Positions 15,500 to 24,340 of a DNA stretch of 64,000 bases are shown one piece after another (position 1 is the stretch's first letter; every line of letters begins with the position of its first letter). The stretch is from Bacillota bacterium. Its GTDB lineage: Bacteria; Bacillota; Bacilli; Paenibacillales; Paenibacillaceae. The translations under genes and the position numbers were made by a program. A model generated the notes under the pieces. That model had not been told where the DNA came from. It ran no database searches and worked only from the letters and a program-made list of their open reading frames with translations. The stretch is from positions 215,447-279,446 of the forward strand of contig JAEWPC010000011.1 of NCBI GenBank assembly GCA_023460795.1. Direction: 5' to 3'.

Positions 15500-17173
15500 T
15501 CAATCGGTTTGCAGCGACTTGGCGGTATCCGCCAACCGGTCGACGGCTTGCTGGAGATAGCCCGAGACGTCGGATTGCTCGGACGCCAGCCCCGACACTT
15601 GGAGCATGCTGTCCCGGATATCGGAGGATGATTCTACGAGGCGCTCGATCGAAGCGACGATCTCGTGCAAGCCTGCCGCAACCTCGTTGACCGACAACGT
15701 CCACTCCTCGGTTTGCGTCGCCAGTAGCCCGCTCTCGTGGGCGATGTCCCCGAAAGAAGCCACGGCCTGCTCGGAGCGGCTTCGCGTGTCGCCCACCCTT
15801 TCGGCGAAACCGTCGAACGCCGATGCCATTGCTCCAATGTCGGCCTGCATCGTCTGCATCGCGTCCCGCACGTTGCCGGCGAAGCCTTCGGTCTGTCCGG
15901 CAAGGCGCCGGATCTCGTGCGCGATAACCGAGAAGCCGCCGCCGTGCGCGCCCGCCCTCGACGCTTCGATCGAAGCGTTAAGCGACAACAGGTTCGTCCG
16001 ATAAGCGATCTCGCTAATGCCCAGCATGAACCGATGGACTTCAGACATTCGCTCGCGCATGGACTCGACCTGCTCGCCGAGTCTTGCCATCTCCTCGCTC
16101 GTCTCGTTGAAGGAAGCGGACAGCTCGGTCATGAGCGCTCGGCCCTCTTGCGCGTGGCCGTTCGTTCGCCACACGGAGTCCCGCAGCAGAGCCGAAGCAT
16201 GTAGCATCTGGGCCGAACCGGCCGTTGCCTCCTCGATAACCGCCGAGATCGAAGCCGTAGCATCGTGCTGCAGTTCCACCCGCGTTTGGCAGTGCTCCGT
16301 CAGCTCCTGTATGATCGTCGCGGCTTGCCGATTTTCCTTAGATTTCTCCAGAATGCTGCCCGTCCACTCGACGACTTCGCTTCCCGTCCGGCGATTGCTT
16401 TCGAGCATCAAACGAATCTGCTCGCCCATCTGCGCCAGATACGCGTCGACGGCGCCGAACTCGTCGCTTCTAGAGACTCCCGTCGCGTATCCGAGATCGC
16501 CGTTGCGATACGCTTGAATGCGACGCATCAGCTGCTTTACGCCCCTGTTGATCGACCGGCCGAACAAGAACGCAAGCGCCATGGTCACGACGACCATCGT
16601 CGCGGTTAGAAGAACGACGTCCCGCGAGCTGCCGGATAGCGTGTCCTGCAGCTTGTCCGAGCTTTCCTCGCGCCGCGCTTCGAATAACTGCTTCAGCTCC
16701 CCGTCGACTCGAAGCGTGTCGTTCATCTGGGCCGTCAACGTCTGGCGAATCACGACCCCGTTCAGCGACTCCGGTAGGAACGCTCCCGCGAAGTGCGCTT
16801 CGAACAGGTCGGCGTAAGCTTGATTGATTTTATCGAACCACGATAGATAGGAGCGCAGGTCGTCATCCCTCTCGAACACGAGCTTGAGGTTGTCCGTCAG
16901 TTCGCCGAGCCGCGCTAACTTGCTTTGATAGGCCTCCAATTGCTTTTTCTCGTATCCTTCGCTCAGAAACCGGTAAGAGATCGTGTTCAGATCCTGATAC
17001 CGATTCATTAAGCCTTCATAATCCTGCACGGTCCGATTGAACGCCTCGGCGGCGTTCGCGTGCGACTTCACCCGCTCGTTCGAGCGAAGGATCGCAAGAC
17101 CGGTCAGCACGCTGATGAGCAGCAAGGCGCACAAGAGCATAATCAGTTGGCGGACGATCGTATAATGTCTCAT
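15500..17173 (-). CDS. Methyl-accepting chemotaxis-like receptor
   Basis: This 557-residue protein is read from the ATG at 17173 (MRHYTIVRQL) with GGGAGG 11 nt upstream. A GTG at 17281 with GAAGAGG 8 nt upstream is an alternative that would add 36 residues. A first membrane segment (about 10-30) and an extracytoplasmic region of about 140 residues, rich in helices, are followed by a second segment (VVLLTATMVVVTMALAFLFG), a HAMP region (RSINRGVKQLMRRI...SDEFGAV) and a signalling domain. The hairpin tip is ISEIAYRTNLLSLNASIEAS followed by RAG, close to the receptor consensus but with Ser for Ala. It is encoded after a binding protein, kinase and regulator, suggesting that the same extracellular sugar drives both gene expression and taxis. 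Confidence 0.85.
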   Translation of the reverse strand: MRHYTIVRQLIMLLCALLLISVLTGLAILRSNERVKSHANAAEAFNRTVQDYEGLMNRYQDLNTISYRFLSEGYEKKQLEAYQSKLARLGELTDNLKLVFERDDDLRSYLSWFDKINQAYADLFEAHFAGAFLPESLNGVVIRQTLTAQMNDTLRVDGELKQLFEARREESSDKLQDTLSGSSRDVVLLTATMVVVTMALAFLFGRSINRGVKQLMRRIQAYRNGDLGYATGVSRSDEFGAVDAYLAQMGEQIRLMLESNRRTGSEVVEWTGSILEKSKENRQAATIIQELTEHCQTRVELQHDATASISAVIEEATAGSAQMLHASALLRDSVWRTNGHAQEGRALMTELSASFNETSEEMARLGEQVESMRERMSEVHRFMLGISEIAYRTNLLSLNASIEASRAGAHGGGFSVIAHEIRRLAGQTEGFAGNVRDAMQTMQADIGAMASAFDGFAERVGDTRSRSEQAVASFGDIAHESGLLATQTEEWTLSVNEVAAGLHEIVASIERLVESSSDIRDSMLQVSGLASEQSDVSGYLQQAVDRLADTAKSLQTD

Positions 17174-17183
17174 GTAGACAAAA

Positions 17184-17240
17184 GCCTCCCGCACGTCGGA
17201 ATTCAAGCCCAGTAAGGCTTGAATCCATTGTACGAGAGGC
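17184..17240 (-). promoter_or_regulatory. Two-part RNA hairpin covering the receptor's ribosome binding site
   Basis: On the minus strand GCCTCTCGTAC pairs with GTGCGGGAGGC (all 11 positions, counting G-U) and, inside it, ATTCAAGCC pairs with GGCTTGAAT around 6 nt. The 3' arm contains GGGAGG, the likely ribosome binding site for the ATG at 17173, and TTTTG follows the stem. It could act as a partial terminator after the regulator gene or hide the binding site. Confidence 0.55.
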
Positions 17241-17303
17241 CTGATGCCGCGCTCTGCTCGATTTGTGACCCGTTCCGTCACAATAATGACCTCTTCCGCC
17301 CCG

Positions 17304-18920
17304 CTAAGCGCGCTTACGATACGACTTGCGATAATCGTGCGGCGTAACTCCGTGCACCTTGCGGAACAACCGGGCGAAATAGGAGAAATTACCGTAACCC
17401 AAGCCATCCGCCACCTCGCTGATGCTTTGGTCGGTCGCCGACAGCAGATCGGCGGCCCGGCGCATTTTCTCCTGTAGAATATAATCCGTCAGCACCATGC
17501 CCGTCTCCTTGCGGAACAATCTCGACAAGTAGGCGGGATTGACGAAAGCGACGGAAGCGAGCTGTTCCCGGGTCAGCTCCTCTTCCAGGTGATCGCTAAT
17601 ATAGCTCGTTACCTTCTGGACGACGGCGCTCGTCATGACCGGCTTAGCGAACAACGCCGACGCCGCATCCGCCACGCAGCGCACCCATACTCCGAATTGC
17701 GCGATGGACTTCGTCGCCGACTCCATATTCGGGCACGACCGCCCTTCGTACAGCAGGTGCGCCTGCAGCCCCTTGCGATGCATGGCGAAGTAGATCGCCT
17801 GCAGGAATGCGTGATAGGAAGCAGTGAGCGTCTCCACGGTCGGACGGCTGTCCGCCAGCTTCGCCATCGACGTCTCCAGCCGGCTATCCAGTTCCGCCTT
17901 TCGGCCATTCTCGATCAACTCGGCCAGCTCCAGCATCGAATCGGTCATCGGCGCGGCGACAGGCAACGACGGCTCTGTAGTCGACGCTCCGCAGACGATG
18001 ACGGCATTCGTACGGCTGACGTTGCGGTATTCGGCGTCGAGCAGCGAGAGATAGCTGGACAACGCCTCGGCTATCGCCACCGGTTCCCCTACGTAACAGG
18101 ACAGCTGGCAGAAGAAATAATCGCCGCCCGCCCGTAAATATTCCTCGCAACGCCCGACGATCCGTGCCTGCTCGATGTCCGTCTCTCCCCGGTACATAAC
18201 GACCAGCATGTTGCCTCGGTGATCCTGGACGACATCGCCGCGGACGCCGTCCGCGAGCAATACCTCTTCGGCCGCCTTGCGCAGCGCGAATTCCATAATC
18301 TGCTCGTCGCGGTTGCCCAGCGGCTTCTCCCACTTCTCCACGCTGATCAAGATCAGGCTGATGCGCGACGCTTCATCCATTCGCATGTCATACGCCGCGA
18401 GAGACTGCTCGATGGCCTGTGCCTTCGGCGGAATTCGGCCTTCGAACACGTCCTGCCAGAACCGCTCGACGAGCAGCGGCTTGCGGCTGTTCCATAGCTC
18501 GACGATTCTGTTGTACTGCTCGTCGGTCTCGCTGATGCGCCGTTTCTCGTGCACCTTGCCGATCGCGGTCGCAAGCACTTGCTCCAGCTCCGCGTACACG
18601 ACCGGCTTAAGCAAATAATCGAATCCGCCCAGATGCATCGCCCGCTTCGCGTAATCGAACTCCGAATGGCACGTCAGCACGATCGTCTCCGGATCCATGC
18701 CCTGCTCTCTGATCCATTCCATGAGGTCGAGGCCGCTCGTCTCCGGCATCTCGATATCGCAAATGATAATGTCGATCGGCTGCTCGCTCAGCACCTGCTG
18801 CGCCATCGGCGCGTGGTACGCCTCGTGCACCTCGTCGATGCCGATGCTGTCCCAGCGCACGCCGGAGAGAAGTCCTTTGACCGCATAAATTTCGTCGTCT
18901 ACGATAAGCGCCCGAATCAT
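17304..18920 (-). CDS. YesN-type response regulator with AraC DNA-binding domain
   Basis: This is a 538-residue regulator with AGGAGG 7 nt before the ATG. The receiver domain (1 to about 120) has VDDE at 8-10, phospho-acceptor Asp55 (IIICDIEMPE) and the switch Lys in YLLKPV. A central region of about 290 residues of unknown fold is typical of YesN proteins. The C-terminal AraC double HTH (about 435-535) includes LASVAFVNPAYLSRLFRKET and ISEVADGLGYGNFSYFARLF. It is encoded 12 bp after its kinase (18933-20681). The likely target is the binding-protein promoter of this operon or the neighbouring permease operon. Confidence 0.93.
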   Translation of the reverse strand: MIRALIVDDEIYAVKGLLSGVRWDSIGIDEVHEAYHAPMAQQVLSEQPIDIIICDIEMPETSGLDLMEWIREQGMDPETIVLTCHSEFDYAKRAMHLGGFDYLLKPVVYAELEQVLATAIGKVHEKRRISETDEQYNRIVELWNSRKPLLVERFWQDVFEGRIPPKAQAIEQSLAAYDMRMDEASRISLILISVEKWEKPLGNRDEQIMEFALRKAAEEVLLADGVRGDVVQDHRGNMLVVMYRGETDIEQARIVGRCEEYLRAGGDYFFCQLSCYVGEPVAIAEALSSYLSLLDAEYRNVSRTNAVIVCGASTTEPSLPVAAPMTDSMLELAELIENGRKAELDSRLETSMAKLADSRPTVETLTASYHAFLQAIYFAMHRKGLQAHLLYEGRSCPNMESATKSIAQFGVWVRCVADAASALFAKPVMTSAVVQKVTSYISDHLEEELTREQLASVAFVNPAYLSRLFRKETGMVLTDYILQEKMRRAADLLSATDQSISEVADGLGYGNFSYFARLFRKVHGVTPHDYRKSYRKRA

Positions 18921-18932
18921 GGGATAACCTCC

Positions 18933-20681
18933 TTAGCTCGCTTTGCTTCGCGGCAGCTGCAACGTAATGCGCGTGCCTTGCGGATCGACGTCCCCGAACG
19001 TCATGCGCACCTGCGTCTTGAAGTATAGCCGGCAGCGACGAACGACGTTCCACAGCCCTAAGCTTCCGTTGCCCGGTTCAAGCTCGTGCACCTTAAGAGC
19101 TAACGCGTCCTTCTGCTCCGGCGTTATTCCTTTGCCGTTATCCAGCACTTCGATAAGTAGCTCGCCTTCCGGGTCGTCCGGAGCCGGGGCAATCCGAATC
19201 TTGATGCTGAAAGGCGAGCCGGTACGGATCGAAAACCCGTGCACCATCGCGTTCTCGACGAGCGGTTGAATGGTAAGCGGCGGAACCTCGGCAAGCTCGA
19301 CGGCCGGATCGACTTCGAAATCGAAGGCGAGCGTCTCCGGAAACCGGTACTTTTGAATCGATAAGTAATGATAGATGTGCTCGATCTCTTCTTTGATCGT
19401 AATCGTGGACACCTGCGTTCGCGTCGTGTACCGGAAATACCGGACGAGGTGCAGCGCCATGTTCTGAATAACCTCGTAATCTTTGATCTGCGCAAGCTGA
19501 TAAACGATGTTGAGCGAGTTCATGAAAAAATGAGGATGGATTTGCGCCTGCAAATGCTTGAGCTCCGCGCGCTGCGTCCGAATTTGCTCCTCGTAAATGT
19601 CGATTTTCAAATGCTCGATCTGCTGCGCCATCCCGTTGAACGTCTCCTTGAGCGAGATGAATTCAACGAGCTTATTGTCCGCCATCCGGACGCTGAGGTC
19701 GCCGGCGCGGATTTTGCGCATCGCCTTGATGAATTGCTGGATCGGCTTCACGATGGAATTTTGCAGGAACAGCAAGTACAGCACGAGCATGACCGCCGCG
19801 ATCATCGGAATGAGGTACATCAGGTTGCGGAAAAAAGGCAGCCCTTCCAGCAGCGTCCGTTCCGGCAGCAGAAGCACCAGGTCCATGTCCGCCATACGGG
19901 AGCGTTTCGCCACGAGCAAGTACGGCTTATCGAGCTTCACGATATTGTAAGCCGAATTTCCTCCGCCCAGATATTGGACGAAATCGACCTTCTCGAGCGC
20001 ATCGCCGATCGAAGCGCCCACCGTGGAAATCGGATTGCCTTCCCCGGACATGAGCAGCGCTTCTCCTTTGCCGCCTTGACCGAACTGTCCGAGCTTGCGC
20101 ATCGGCTCCATGAGCCGGTTCAGGTCCACCCATGCTCCGATATAGGAATCGTAATTCGTATCGACGATGCGCAATAACGCGAATTCGCCGTTCAAATCAA
20201 CTAAGCTCCACTTCGGATTGCTGGCTTGCCCGGGGTCCTTCAGCAGCTGCTTCAGCTTCTCCTGGATGAGCAGCTTGCGGTCGTAGGAGACGGACTGCTG
20301 CTGGGCGATGAACAGTTCCTCATATCTCGAGCTGTAAGCGAACAGAATATCGGCCGCATCGTAGTAGTTCGTGTTGAGGTCGAGCTCGTTCACCGTCTCG
20401 GTCGTGGACAAGTAATATTCCCAGCTGTCCTTGTCGTACTGGCTGAGAGAAATCAAGCTTTGGTCTTGCTCCGCGGATTTATACAGATAGTTCTCGATTT
20501 CGCCCAGCACTTGATCCATATCGTTCATGTAGATCGTCAGCATGTTCCGGTTGGACTGCGCCACCTGGGAGTGCACGACGCGGGTCGCGTACAGGTTGTT
20601 CCACAGCAGCACGACGACGAGAGGAACGGTCACAAGCCCGAAGCCGAGAATCAATTTGGAGCGCATGCTTGCTTGCCTCAT
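18933..20681 (-). CDS. YesM-type sensor histidine kinase
   Basis: This is a 582-residue kinase with GGAGG 8 nt before the ATG. Membrane segments at about residues 8-28 and 283-305 enclose a large extracytoplasmic sensor of about 250 residues, Cache-like in length. Then HAMP (NSIVKPIQQFIKAMRKIRAG), the His-kinase domain of the LytS/YesM type with phospho-acceptor in AQIHPHFFMNSLNIVYQLAQ, and an HATPase region (IQPLVENAMVHGF as N box; DNGKGI as G1; GNGSLGLWNVVRR as G2). It follows the binding-protein gene by 21 bp. It probably senses the bound sugar or the sugar-binding protein complex. Confidence 0.93.
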   Translation of the reverse strand: MRQASMRSKLILGFGLVTVPLVVVLLWNNLYATRVVHSQVAQSNRNMLTIYMNDMDQVLGEIENYLYKSAEQDQSLISLSQYDKDSWEYYLSTTETVNELDLNTNYYDAADILFAYSSRYEELFIAQQQSVSYDRKLLIQEKLKQLLKDPGQASNPKWSLVDLNGEFALLRIVDTNYDSYIGAWVDLNRLMEPMRKLGQFGQGGKGEALLMSGEGNPISTVGASIGDALEKVDFVQYLGGGNSAYNIVKLDKPYLLVAKRSRMADMDLVLLLPERTLLEGLPFFRNLMYLIPMIAAVMLVLYLLFLQNSIVKPIQQFIKAMRKIRAGDLSVRMADNKLVEFISLKETFNGMAQQIEHLKIDIYEEQIRTQRAELKHLQAQIHPHFFMNSLNIVYQLAQIKDYEVIQNMALHLVRYFRYTTRTQVSTITIKEEIEHIYHYLSIQKYRFPETLAFDFEVDPAVELAEVPPLTIQPLVENAMVHGFSIRTGSPFSIKIRIAPAPDDPEGELLIEVLDNGKGITPEQKDALALKVHELEPGNGSLGLWNVVRRCRLYFKTQVRMTFGDVDPQGTRITLQLPRSKAS

Positions 20682-20702
20682 TCGGTTCGCCTCCTCCCGC
20701 CG

Positions 20703-22292
20703 CTAGGAGCGGTTCGCTTGCTCCGCCAGCCAGGCGTTAAGCTGCCGCTGCTTCTCCGCGATGACTTTGTCCGCTCCGGCCGCTTTCAATTTCTCCAAGT
20801 ACATCGGAATAATTTTATCCGGATCCTGTGCTCCCGTGTTAAGTGCCGGCATGAATTGTTTCTCTACGAGGATGCTCGCCGCGATTTCCGTCTTCACCTT
20901 CTCCGGGTTGAACACGAAGCCCAGCGCCTTCGATTTGTCCGCTTGATCGTTGAACGCGCGATATTGGTCCCACAGGTTCGGATTCTCGTTCGCCCATAGG
21001 TAGGAATTCAACTGGTTGCCGAACATCCAAGGCTGGTTCAGGTTGTAGCCCACCGTCTTCGCGTCGATGCCGTCGGGATAGTCGATCACGTTGTCGCCCT
21101 TCATCACGTAGTGGACGCCTTCAACCCCCCAATCCAGCAGGTTCAGCAAATAGGGATCGGTATACAGGAGGTTGAGCAGCATCATCGCCTTCTCCGGATG
21201 CTTGGCGTTCTTCGTGATGGCGAACATGGCGCTAGTCGTGTCGGCCGTCGTCGTATACGGCTTCATCAGCTCCACGCTGACCATCGGATACCCCGTATCC
21301 CGCGACGCTTGAATCTCGAAACCCGGCTTGAGAGATTCGGCATAGGCGAACGCCTTGCCGGCCTTCACCGCGTCGTATTCGTTGTCCTTCGTCGTCGTGG
21401 CGTCCGCGTTCAAGTAGCCCGCGCGGTTCCATTCGTACAGCGTCTTGACGGTCTGCCTGAACTCCGGCGTTTCCGCCATATTCACGACCTGCGTAGAGGG
21501 GCCTTCGCGGTAGAGGACGCCCGGGCCTTCGCCGAGCATATCGAACATGCCGTACTGCATCATGAACGTGAGCGGACTACGGTCGGCCCTTGCCTGCAGC
21601 GGCGCGATATCCGGTTGCCGTTGTTTAACTCTCTCGAAAATAGGGCCGAAGTCGCTCAGTTGGCGCACTTGCGAAAGATCGATGTTCAAGCTGTCCACGA
21701 GATCCTTGCGGACGACCAGGCCTTTGCTCGACGCGAACTCCTTGTTCGTCACGATGCCGTAGATGCTGCCTTCCACCTTGCTCGCTTGCAGGATGGATGG
21801 ATCGAGAATGTCGCGAATTCCTTTGCCGTATTGCTCTAGCAATGGATCGAGCGGCAAGTAGCGGCCTTTGGCCACTTCGTCGCCGAACCGCATCCAGCCC
21901 GCGGTGAACAGAATGTCGATCTGCTCCCCGGACGCGAACATGAGTCCCGTCTTATCCCACCAGGAGCCTAAATCTATCGTTCGAATATCTACCGTCGCGT
22001 TGATCTTCTTCAGAAGATAGCGATTGATTTGTTGTTCTACGAGACCCAGATCCCTCGGAACGTTGCCCGCCGGGAACACCATCACGAGCTGGTCGGCGTC
22101 TGCCGGCGTTACGACCGGTTCGGCGGCTTCCGCCGACGGCGACGCGCCAGGCTCGGAGCTCGCAGCGGCGTTACCTTGTTCCGGCGAATCCGATTCGAAC
22201 AAGCCCGCGGAGTATGAAACTCCGACTAGGGCGGCAATGACGATGCCAGTCAGTATGACTGTAACCGCTTTCCGTTTCGACTTGATGACCAT
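20703..22292 (-). CDS. Extracellular sugar-binding protein without lipobox cysteine
   Basis: This is a 529-residue ABC-type solute-binding protein of the LplA/YtcQ class, with AGGAGG 9 nt before the ATG. A hydrophobic N-terminus (about 10-30, VTVILTGIVIAALVGVSYSA) lacks the Cys needed for lipid attachment, unlike the other three binding proteins in this window. It is followed by an acidic, Ser/Pro/Ala-rich linker. The binding domain has aromatic positions usual for sugar contact (GSWWDKTGLMF, LFTAGWMRFGDEV) and ends with the class's C-terminal helices. It is first in an operon with kinase, regulator and chemoreceptor and has no permease of its own. It may act as the sensory partner of the kinase, or share the permeases encoded next door. 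Confidence 0.85.
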   Translation of the reverse strand: MVIKSKRKAVTVILTGIVIAALVGVSYSAGLFESDSPEQGNAAASSEPGASPSAEAAEPVVTPADADQLVMVFPAGNVPRDLGLVEQQINRYLLKKINATVDIRTIDLGSWWDKTGLMFASGEQIDILFTAGWMRFGDEVAKGRYLPLDPLLEQYGKGIRDILDPSILQASKVEGSIYGIVTNKEFASSKGLVVRKDLVDSLNIDLSQVRQLSDFGPIFERVKQRQPDIAPLQARADRSPLTFMMQYGMFDMLGEGPGVLYREGPSTQVVNMAETPEFRQTVKTLYEWNRAGYLNADATTTKDNEYDAVKAGKAFAYAESLKPGFEIQASRDTGYPMVSVELMKPYTTTADTTSAMFAITKNAKHPEKAMMLLNLLYTDPYLLNLLDWGVEGVHYVMKGDNVIDYPDGIDAKTVGYNLNQPWMFGNQLNSYLWANENPNLWDQYRAFNDQADKSKALGFVFNPEKVKTEIAASILVEKQFMPALNTGAQDPDKIIPMYLEKLKAAGADKVIAEKQRQLNAWLAEQANRS

Positions 22293-22415
22293 GCGATCCG
22301 TCCTCCTGAGGGGATGTTCGATTCCTAATCATACAACGAATCTACCCTATCGACTACTTGGATTGTCACCCGAAATGCAAAAATGGTGACCTCCTACGCT
22401 GCCGACACGCCAAAA

Positions 22416-22445
22416 CGGCAATGCGGAGACGTTCCCGCATTGCCG
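22416..22445 (-). terminator. Terminator of the Lpl-type permease operon
   Basis: The arms CGGCAATGCGG (22416-22426) and CCGCATTGCCG (22435-22445) are perfect complements. On the minus strand TTTTGG follows. The hairpin lies 15 bp after the permease stop at 22460 and separates that transcript from the binding-protein operon starting at 22292. Confidence 0.9.
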
Positions 22446-22459
22446 CATGCCGTATGTGG

Positions 22460-23344
22460 CTATTCCTTCACGCTGCCCATGACGATCCCGCTCATGAAGT
22501 AACCCTGCAAGAACGGATACACGCACAGGATCGGCAAGCTGCCGAGGAAGATTTGCGCCGCTTTGACCGTTCGGTCCGACACCTTGCCGAGCAAGGAGAC
22601 GTCCTGGGCGGCTATCTCGCTGAAATTCTTCTGTACGATGACCGTCTGAAGGTAGCTCTGAAGCGGGTAATCATCGATATGCTTCATATAGATCAAGCCG
22701 TAAAACCATTCGTTCCAATGGTAGACGATCGCGAAGAGCGCAACCGTGGCCAGCACGGGCTTCGACACCGGAACGACGATCGACCATAGCGTCCTCCAAT
22801 GTCCCGCGCCGTCGATGTAAGAGGCATCGAGCAATTCCTTCGGAATGCCCCGGAAGAAGTTAAGCATCAGAATGACGTTAAACACGTTGACCGCGGACGG
22901 AATCACGAGCGCCAGCAGCGAACCGGCCAACCCCGTCTCCTGTACGACGAGATACGTCGGAATTAAGCCCCCGTTGAACAGCATCGTGAACACGAATATC
23001 CATACATAGAACGTTCTCCAGCGGAAATCCGGAGCTTCTTTGGCCAGCGGGTAAGCTAGCATGACGCCCAGGAGCATATTGATCCCGACGCCTAACGCTA
23101 CCCTTTGCAGCGATACGAAGAGCGATCTCATGAACGCCGGTTCGTTCGCGACGAACGAATACGATTTGGTCGTGAAATCGACAGGCCATAAGCCGACTTG
23201 TCCGGCCGTCGCGGCCGTGCTCGAGCTGAACGAGACGGCCAACACGTGAACGAGCGGGAATACGCACAGGATCGCGAGCGCGGCCAGAAACAAATAGTTG
23301 CCGCCTATGAAAAGCCGCCTAAGAGCGGACGGATGTTCAACCAT
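22460..23344 (-). CDS. LplC-type sugar ABC transporter permease
   Basis: This 294-residue inner-membrane permease is read from the ATG at 23344, which has GGAGG 7 nt upstream. Six membrane segments are visible. The cytoplasmic EAA loop is DASYIDGAGHWRTLWSIVVP, the contact for the shared ATPase. The ending VKAAQIFLGSLPILCVYPFL then GYFMSGIVMGSVKE is characteristic of LplC/YtcP permeases. It follows the LplB-type gene by 25 bp. Substrate is likely an oligosaccharide or polysaccharide fragment. Confidence 0.92.
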   Translation of the reverse strand: MVEHPSALRRLFIGGNYLFLAALAILCVFPLVHVLAVSFSSSTAATAGQVGLWPVDFTTKSYSFVANEPAFMRSLFVSLQRVALGVGINMLLGVMLAYPLAKEAPDFRWRTFYVWIFVFTMLFNGGLIPTYLVVQETGLAGSLLALVIPSAVNVFNVILMLNFFRGIPKELLDASYIDGAGHWRTLWSIVVPVSKPVLATVALFAIVYHWNEWFYGLIYMKHIDDYPLQSYLQTVIVQKNFSEIAAQDVSLLGKVSDRTVKAAQIFLGSLPILCVYPFLQGYFMSGIVMGSVKE

Positions 23345-23369
23345 GGCCAATCCTCCTCGTCTGCCGTAG

Positions 23370-24269
23370 CTAGAAAATGCGATAGTTGGCGAACCGGTAC
23401 GCAAGCACGTAGGAAATGACGATAAGCACGAATCCGACGATCGATTTCAGCAAGCCGACCGCCGTGGCGAGGCCGAATTGGAAATCGAGCAGGCCGAGCC
23501 TGTACACGAGCGTATCGATAATGTCTCCGGATTCGTATACGACCGGGCTGTACAAGTTGAATACTTGATCGAAGCCCGCGTTCACGACTTGGCCCAGGCT
23601 AAGCGTCGCCAGCAGGATAACGATCGGTAGGATACCGGGCAGCGTAATGTGCCAAGTTTGCTTGAACCGTCCCGCTCCGTCCACGACGGCCGCCTCGTAT
23701 AAGGCCGGGCTGATCGCGGTAAGCGCCGCGAGGTAGACGATCGTATGGAAGCCGAATTCCTTCCACACGTCCGAGAAGACGAGCACGAACGGAAACCAGT
23801 CGTTGTTCGCCAGGAAGAATATCCTTTCGAAGCCGAGCCAAGCGATGAATTGATTGACGATGCCTTCCGAAGGAGAGAGCAAGTCGATCATGATGCCGCC
23901 CAAGATGACCCAGGACAGAAAATACGGCAAATAAATCATCGTCTGCACCGCGCGCTTGAACACGGCCTTACGGACCTCGTTAAGCAGCAGCGCCGTGACG
24001 ATCGGAGCGAGTTGTCCGACCACGATCTTCATGACCGAAATCGATAGCGTGTTCCAGACAACCCGGCCGATATTCGGATAATGGAACAAATAGTCGAAGT
24101 TGTCCCACCCGATCCACTCGGATTTCCAGATGCCCAGCGCGAGATTGTATTTCTGAAATGCGATGGCAAAGCCGAACATCGGGCCGTAGCTGTAGACGAG
24201 CACGACGAGAAGCCCGGGCCATATCATCAAATGCAGCGGCCATTCTTTTTTCCATGCCGATGTCTTCAT
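23370..24269 (-). CDS. LplB-type sugar ABC transporter permease
   Basis: This 299-residue permease is read from the ATG at 24269 (MKTSAWKKEW), which has GGGAGGGG 7 nt upstream; the open frame further upstream overlaps the binding-protein gene and is not needed. Six membrane segments with the typical LplB start (LMIWPGLLVVLVYSYGPMFG) and EAA loop (YEAAVVDGAGRFKQTWHITL). It forms the transmembrane pair with the LplC-type protein. A stable hairpin at 24303-24329 separates it from the binding-protein gene, so it is probably expressed at a lower level. Confidence 0.92.
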   Translation of the reverse strand: MKTSAWKKEWPLHLMIWPGLLVVLVYSYGPMFGFAIAFQKYNLALGIWKSEWIGWDNFDYLFHYPNIGRVVWNTLSISVMKIVVGQLAPIVTALLLNEVRKAVFKRAVQTMIYLPYFLSWVILGGIMIDLLSPSEGIVNQFIAWLGFERIFFLANNDWFPFVLVFSDVWKEFGFHTIVYLAALTAISPALYEAAVVDGAGRFKQTWHITLPGILPIVILLATLSLGQVVNAGFDQVFNLYSPVVYESGDIIDTLVYRLGLLDFQFGLATAVGLLKSIVGFVLIVISYVLAYRFANYRIF

Positions 24270-24302
24270 CGTTCCGGCCCCTCCCTGCCCCCGAAAGATC
24301 AA

Positions 24303-24329
24303 CCGGGGAAGGAACCTTCCCTTCCCCGG
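24303..24329 (-). terminator. Intra-operon hairpin after the binding-protein gene
   Basis: The arms CCGGGGAAGG (24303-24312) and CCTTCCCCGG (24320-24329) are perfect complements with a 7-nt loop and no long T run. The place, between binding-protein and permease genes, is where partial terminators or mRNA-stabilising hairpins often set a high binding-protein level. Confidence 0.7.
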
Positions 24330-24340
24330 CCGGCTTGCCT

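Noticed and set aside
22293..22415. A standard sigma-A promoter upstream of the binding protein at 22292
   Set aside because: A TATGAT box (minus strand, 22328-22333) exists but no acceptable -35 was found; not listed as a feature.
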